Positions 46,263 to 48,032 of a DNA stretch of 48,032 bases are shown one piece after another; positions within the stretch are counted from its first letter, which is position 1, and each line of letters starts with the position of its first letter. A program made the position numbers and the translations under genes. The stretch is from Sergeia podlipaevii (taxonomy: Eukaryota > Euglenozoa > Kinetoplastea > Trypanosomatida > Trypanosomatidae). Where the stretch lies: positions 1-48,032 of the forward strand of contig JASANZ010002117.1 of NCBI GenBank assembly GCA_030849805.1. Reading direction: 5' to 3'. Below the pieces are notes generated by a model. The model worked only from the letters and a program-made list of their open reading frames with translations. It was not told the DNA's origin and searched no databases.

Positions 46263-47774
46263 TCACTCCTGCTTGGCATTCGAAGATTGCGCTGCCTTCG
46301 ACGACGTAGGGAACCGCTGTTGCTGCTGCGCTCCCGGCCTTGCTGCGCCACCAGACAGCCGCTCCTGCTCCTCCTCCTCAAACGTGCGTGCCACAACGAG
46401 CAGCTGTTGCATACGTGTAATGGCAATCCGCATGTCGCCCTGACCAAGAACTGCAGCGTAGTCAGACTCATGTGGCTGCACCTTGCGGTTCTGCAGGTCC
46501 TTGATGCGCAACACGATCGTGCCATTATCCATCTCCTTCTGGCGCGTGTCTGCAAAGATGACCAAGTGGTGCAGCATCATGCTCCTGCCCACCGCGTCAA
46601 GGATGTAGTTTGGCGTAAGGCCCAGCTCCGCAACCGGATCAGCAGCCTGCGCGGCTTTTTCCTCGGCGGTCGGTGGTGGCACCGGGGGCATACACAGCAG
46701 CGCGAAAAAGCGTTTCCAGAAGACCTCGCTCACCCTGAAACGGTAGTAGTGTAGAGCGAGTGGAAGGCAGAGACTCCTCATGGGGTCCTCTGTCAAGTCA
46801 CCGTGCATCTGGGCCGCCTGCGCACGGGACACCGTGCACGTCACCTCCTTGGAGAAGACAATATGTGTGCAGTAGTCGCTGTGGTAGCTGTCGTTTGCGA
46901 GAGCTTCAAAAAGCCGCGGCAGAAGCAGGGGTCGCATCGACGCGAACTGCTGCGCTAGTTCAAACGGCTGGTACTGCTGGAGGAGGCTGCGGTAGTAAAT
47001 GATCTCCATGTCGCTCAGGCACGCCCACGACGCTGCCGCGGCGTACAGCTTCGTCCGCTGTGATTCCTCCAGCGCGCTGGCGAGGTTAATGAGCGAGTTC
47101 ACTGCTATCTCGTCTTTGCGCATCGTGACCAGCAGCGCTGCCCGCCACAGGAACAAGTCAATCACCTCCTGGCAAAAAATTTCATCTTCTGCGAGTGGGT
47201 TCACACCGTTCAGAGAGCTGTCCTGTCCTTGCTTCGCGCTGCCTGGAAAGTACTCCTCCTCGGCAGGGCTCATCAATCGCCTGTCCAAGTCACGCCCTGC
47301 TGCAGCTGTGAGCAGCAGGGAGCTCGTCAGGTGCTTGATGCCCCTGGCCGCCTCCTCGAGCTTGTCCTCTTTGGCGAGTTGCACCAGCGCTCTGATCTCC
47401 GCCGTTGGTGCGTCATCGATCTCGTACGCCAAGCGGATGGCCTGGATCTCAGCCCCCTTAGTGAGAGGCCGCATAGTAAAGCAAGAAGGGAAGCGGCACT
47501 GCGGGGCACCAGCACAGGTACAACGACCTGCAGCCCCACAGCGGTTGCGCAGGTCAAACACAGTGCCACGCACGACACTCTCGCGGCGCTCACGGTCAGC
47601 AACGCAGGTGGGCTCAGGAGCATCACCAAACTGGCGCACGCGAACAATGTCGCGGAGATACTCCATCGTGGGAGCGGCAGGGGCTGCCTGCATGAAGTCT
47701 GAGCAGTCGCATGGCGCACGCGGAATGCGTTTCACCTTGAGGCTGCCGGCCACCTTGGAAAAGAAAGACTTCAT
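46263..47774 (-). CDS. Conserved-looking hypothetical protein, Cys-rich N terminus and Gln-rich tail
   Basis: A 503-residue protein that I do not recognise. The N terminus is basic and amphipathic (MKSFFSKVAGSLKVKRIPRA). Residues about 20-110 hold many cysteines (CDCSDF, CGAAGRCTCAGAPQCRFPSC) that could bind zinc. The rest is mainly alpha-helical and globular, with segments such as LFLWRAALLVTMRKDEIAVN and YYRFRVSEVFWKRFFALLCM; no transmembrane helix is clear. The C terminus becomes Glu-, then Gln/Ser-rich (from about 465). Codon use and composition match the other real genes. The ATG at 47772-47774 has an upstream tract and acceptor (TTTTCTTTTTTCTTCACATT then CACTCAG) on the minus strand. 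It is the last gene of a minus-strand array entering from the right. Confidence 0.82.
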   Translation of the reverse strand: MKSFFSKVAGSLKVKRIPRAPCDCSDFMQAAPAAPTMEYLRDIVRVRQFGDAPEPTCVADRERRESVVRGTVFDLRNRCGAAGRCTCAGAPQCRFPSCFTMRPLTKGAEIQAIRLAYEIDDAPTAEIRALVQLAKEDKLEEAARGIKHLTSSLLLTAAAGRDLDRRLMSPAEEEYFPGSAKQGQDSSLNGVNPLAEDEIFCQEVIDLFLWRAALLVTMRKDEIAVNSLINLASALEESQRTKLYAAAASWACLSDMEIIYYRSLLQQYQPFELAQQFASMRPLLLPRLFEALANDSYHSDYCTHIVFSKEVTCTVSRAQAAQMHGDLTEDPMRSLCLPLALHYYRFRVSEVFWKRFFALLCMPPVPPPTAEEKAAQAADPVAELGLTPNYILDAVGRSMMLHHLVIFADTRQKEMDNGTIVLRIKDLQNRKVQPHESDYAAVLGQGDMRIAITRMQQLLVVARTFEEEEQERLSGGAARPGAQQQQRFPTSSKAAQSSNAKQE

Positions 47775-48032
47775 TCCGTCCAGTTGTGAGCGGCGTGTTC
47801 AACAACAACAAACAAAACTTAACTGAGTGAATGTGAAGAAAAAAGAAAACTGCTGCCGCTGGAACTTTTTCTTTAGGGCACGTGGGCACTATCTGTCTCT
47901 CTCTTTTTCCGCCCCTCTCGCTCCTAATTGGACGTTATTGTTACTACAGGTTTATATATATTTGCTCGCGCTTTTGATGGAGGAATGCAAACATTGAAAG
48001 AGAGGAAGAAAGAAATAGAGTCTGAAAAGAGG
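47775..48032. other. Upstream spacer of the hypothetical gene
   Basis: AT-rich spacer holding the acceptor tract of the gene at 46263-47774. No other gene is seen before the window ends. Confidence 0.55.

Overview
The window is nuclear DNA of a trypanosomatid (Kinetoplastea). The evidence is architectural. Seventeen intact-looking protein genes have no visible introns. They lie in long one-direction arrays separated by pyrimidine-rich, AT-rich spacers, with plausible spliced-leader acceptors (polypyrimidine tract, then AG) just upstream of most start codons. Several proteins are typical of the group: a mercaptopyruvate sulfurtransferase with a C-terminal extension, flagellar DRC7, MORN and multi-RRM proteins. 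All three stop codons serve as terminators, so the code is standard. The spacers are long and rich in simple repeats. I do not assign a genus; from memory the MST - complex I 51 kDa - stomatin-like order resembles one end of Leishmania chromosome 5, unverified.

Layout. (1) 1-2012, minus strand: part of a GC-rich VIPER/TATE-like retroelement with a tyrosine recombinase (broken by an in-frame TAG) and a reverse transcriptase running off the window. (2) 2013-5499: gene-poor DNA with a strong GC hairpin and the decayed remnant of a one-pass membrane protein whose frame is kept but interrupted by stops. (3) 5500-20925: minus-strand polycistron, read from high to low coordinate: stomatin-like protein 2, small mitochondrial membrane protein, DRC7, Trm11-like tRNA methyltransferase, small RING-like protein, twin-CX9C protein, complex I 51 kDa subunit, MST, SET-domain methyltransferase. 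(4) 20926-21476: compact divergent strand-switch region with a GC island and a C10 tract, a likely Pol II start region. (5) 21477-44523: plus-strand polycistron: duplicated-repeat mitochondrial protein, AFG1-like ATPase, L-type lectin, MORN protein, RAD21 cohesin, METTL13-like methyltransferase, giant multi-RRM protein, one-pass surface protein. (6) 44524-46262: convergent strand-switch region with (TG)18, hairpins and another GC island, a likely termination zone. (7) 46263 onward: minus-strand gene of unknown function.

Together: the genes flanking the divergent switch are mostly mitochondrial (SLP2, a small membrane protein, the repeat protein, AFG1; further on, a CX9C protein, complex I 51 kDa and perhaps MST). 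The rest are housekeeping (cohesin, tRNA and protein methylation, ER lectin), flagellar (DRC7, possibly MORN) and RNA regulation. In trypanosomatids such arrays are co-transcribed and controlled mainly after transcription. The most unusual items are the retroelement and its variant RT motif, the stop-only pseudogene, the matching GC islands at both strand switches, and two proteins with clear internal duplications.
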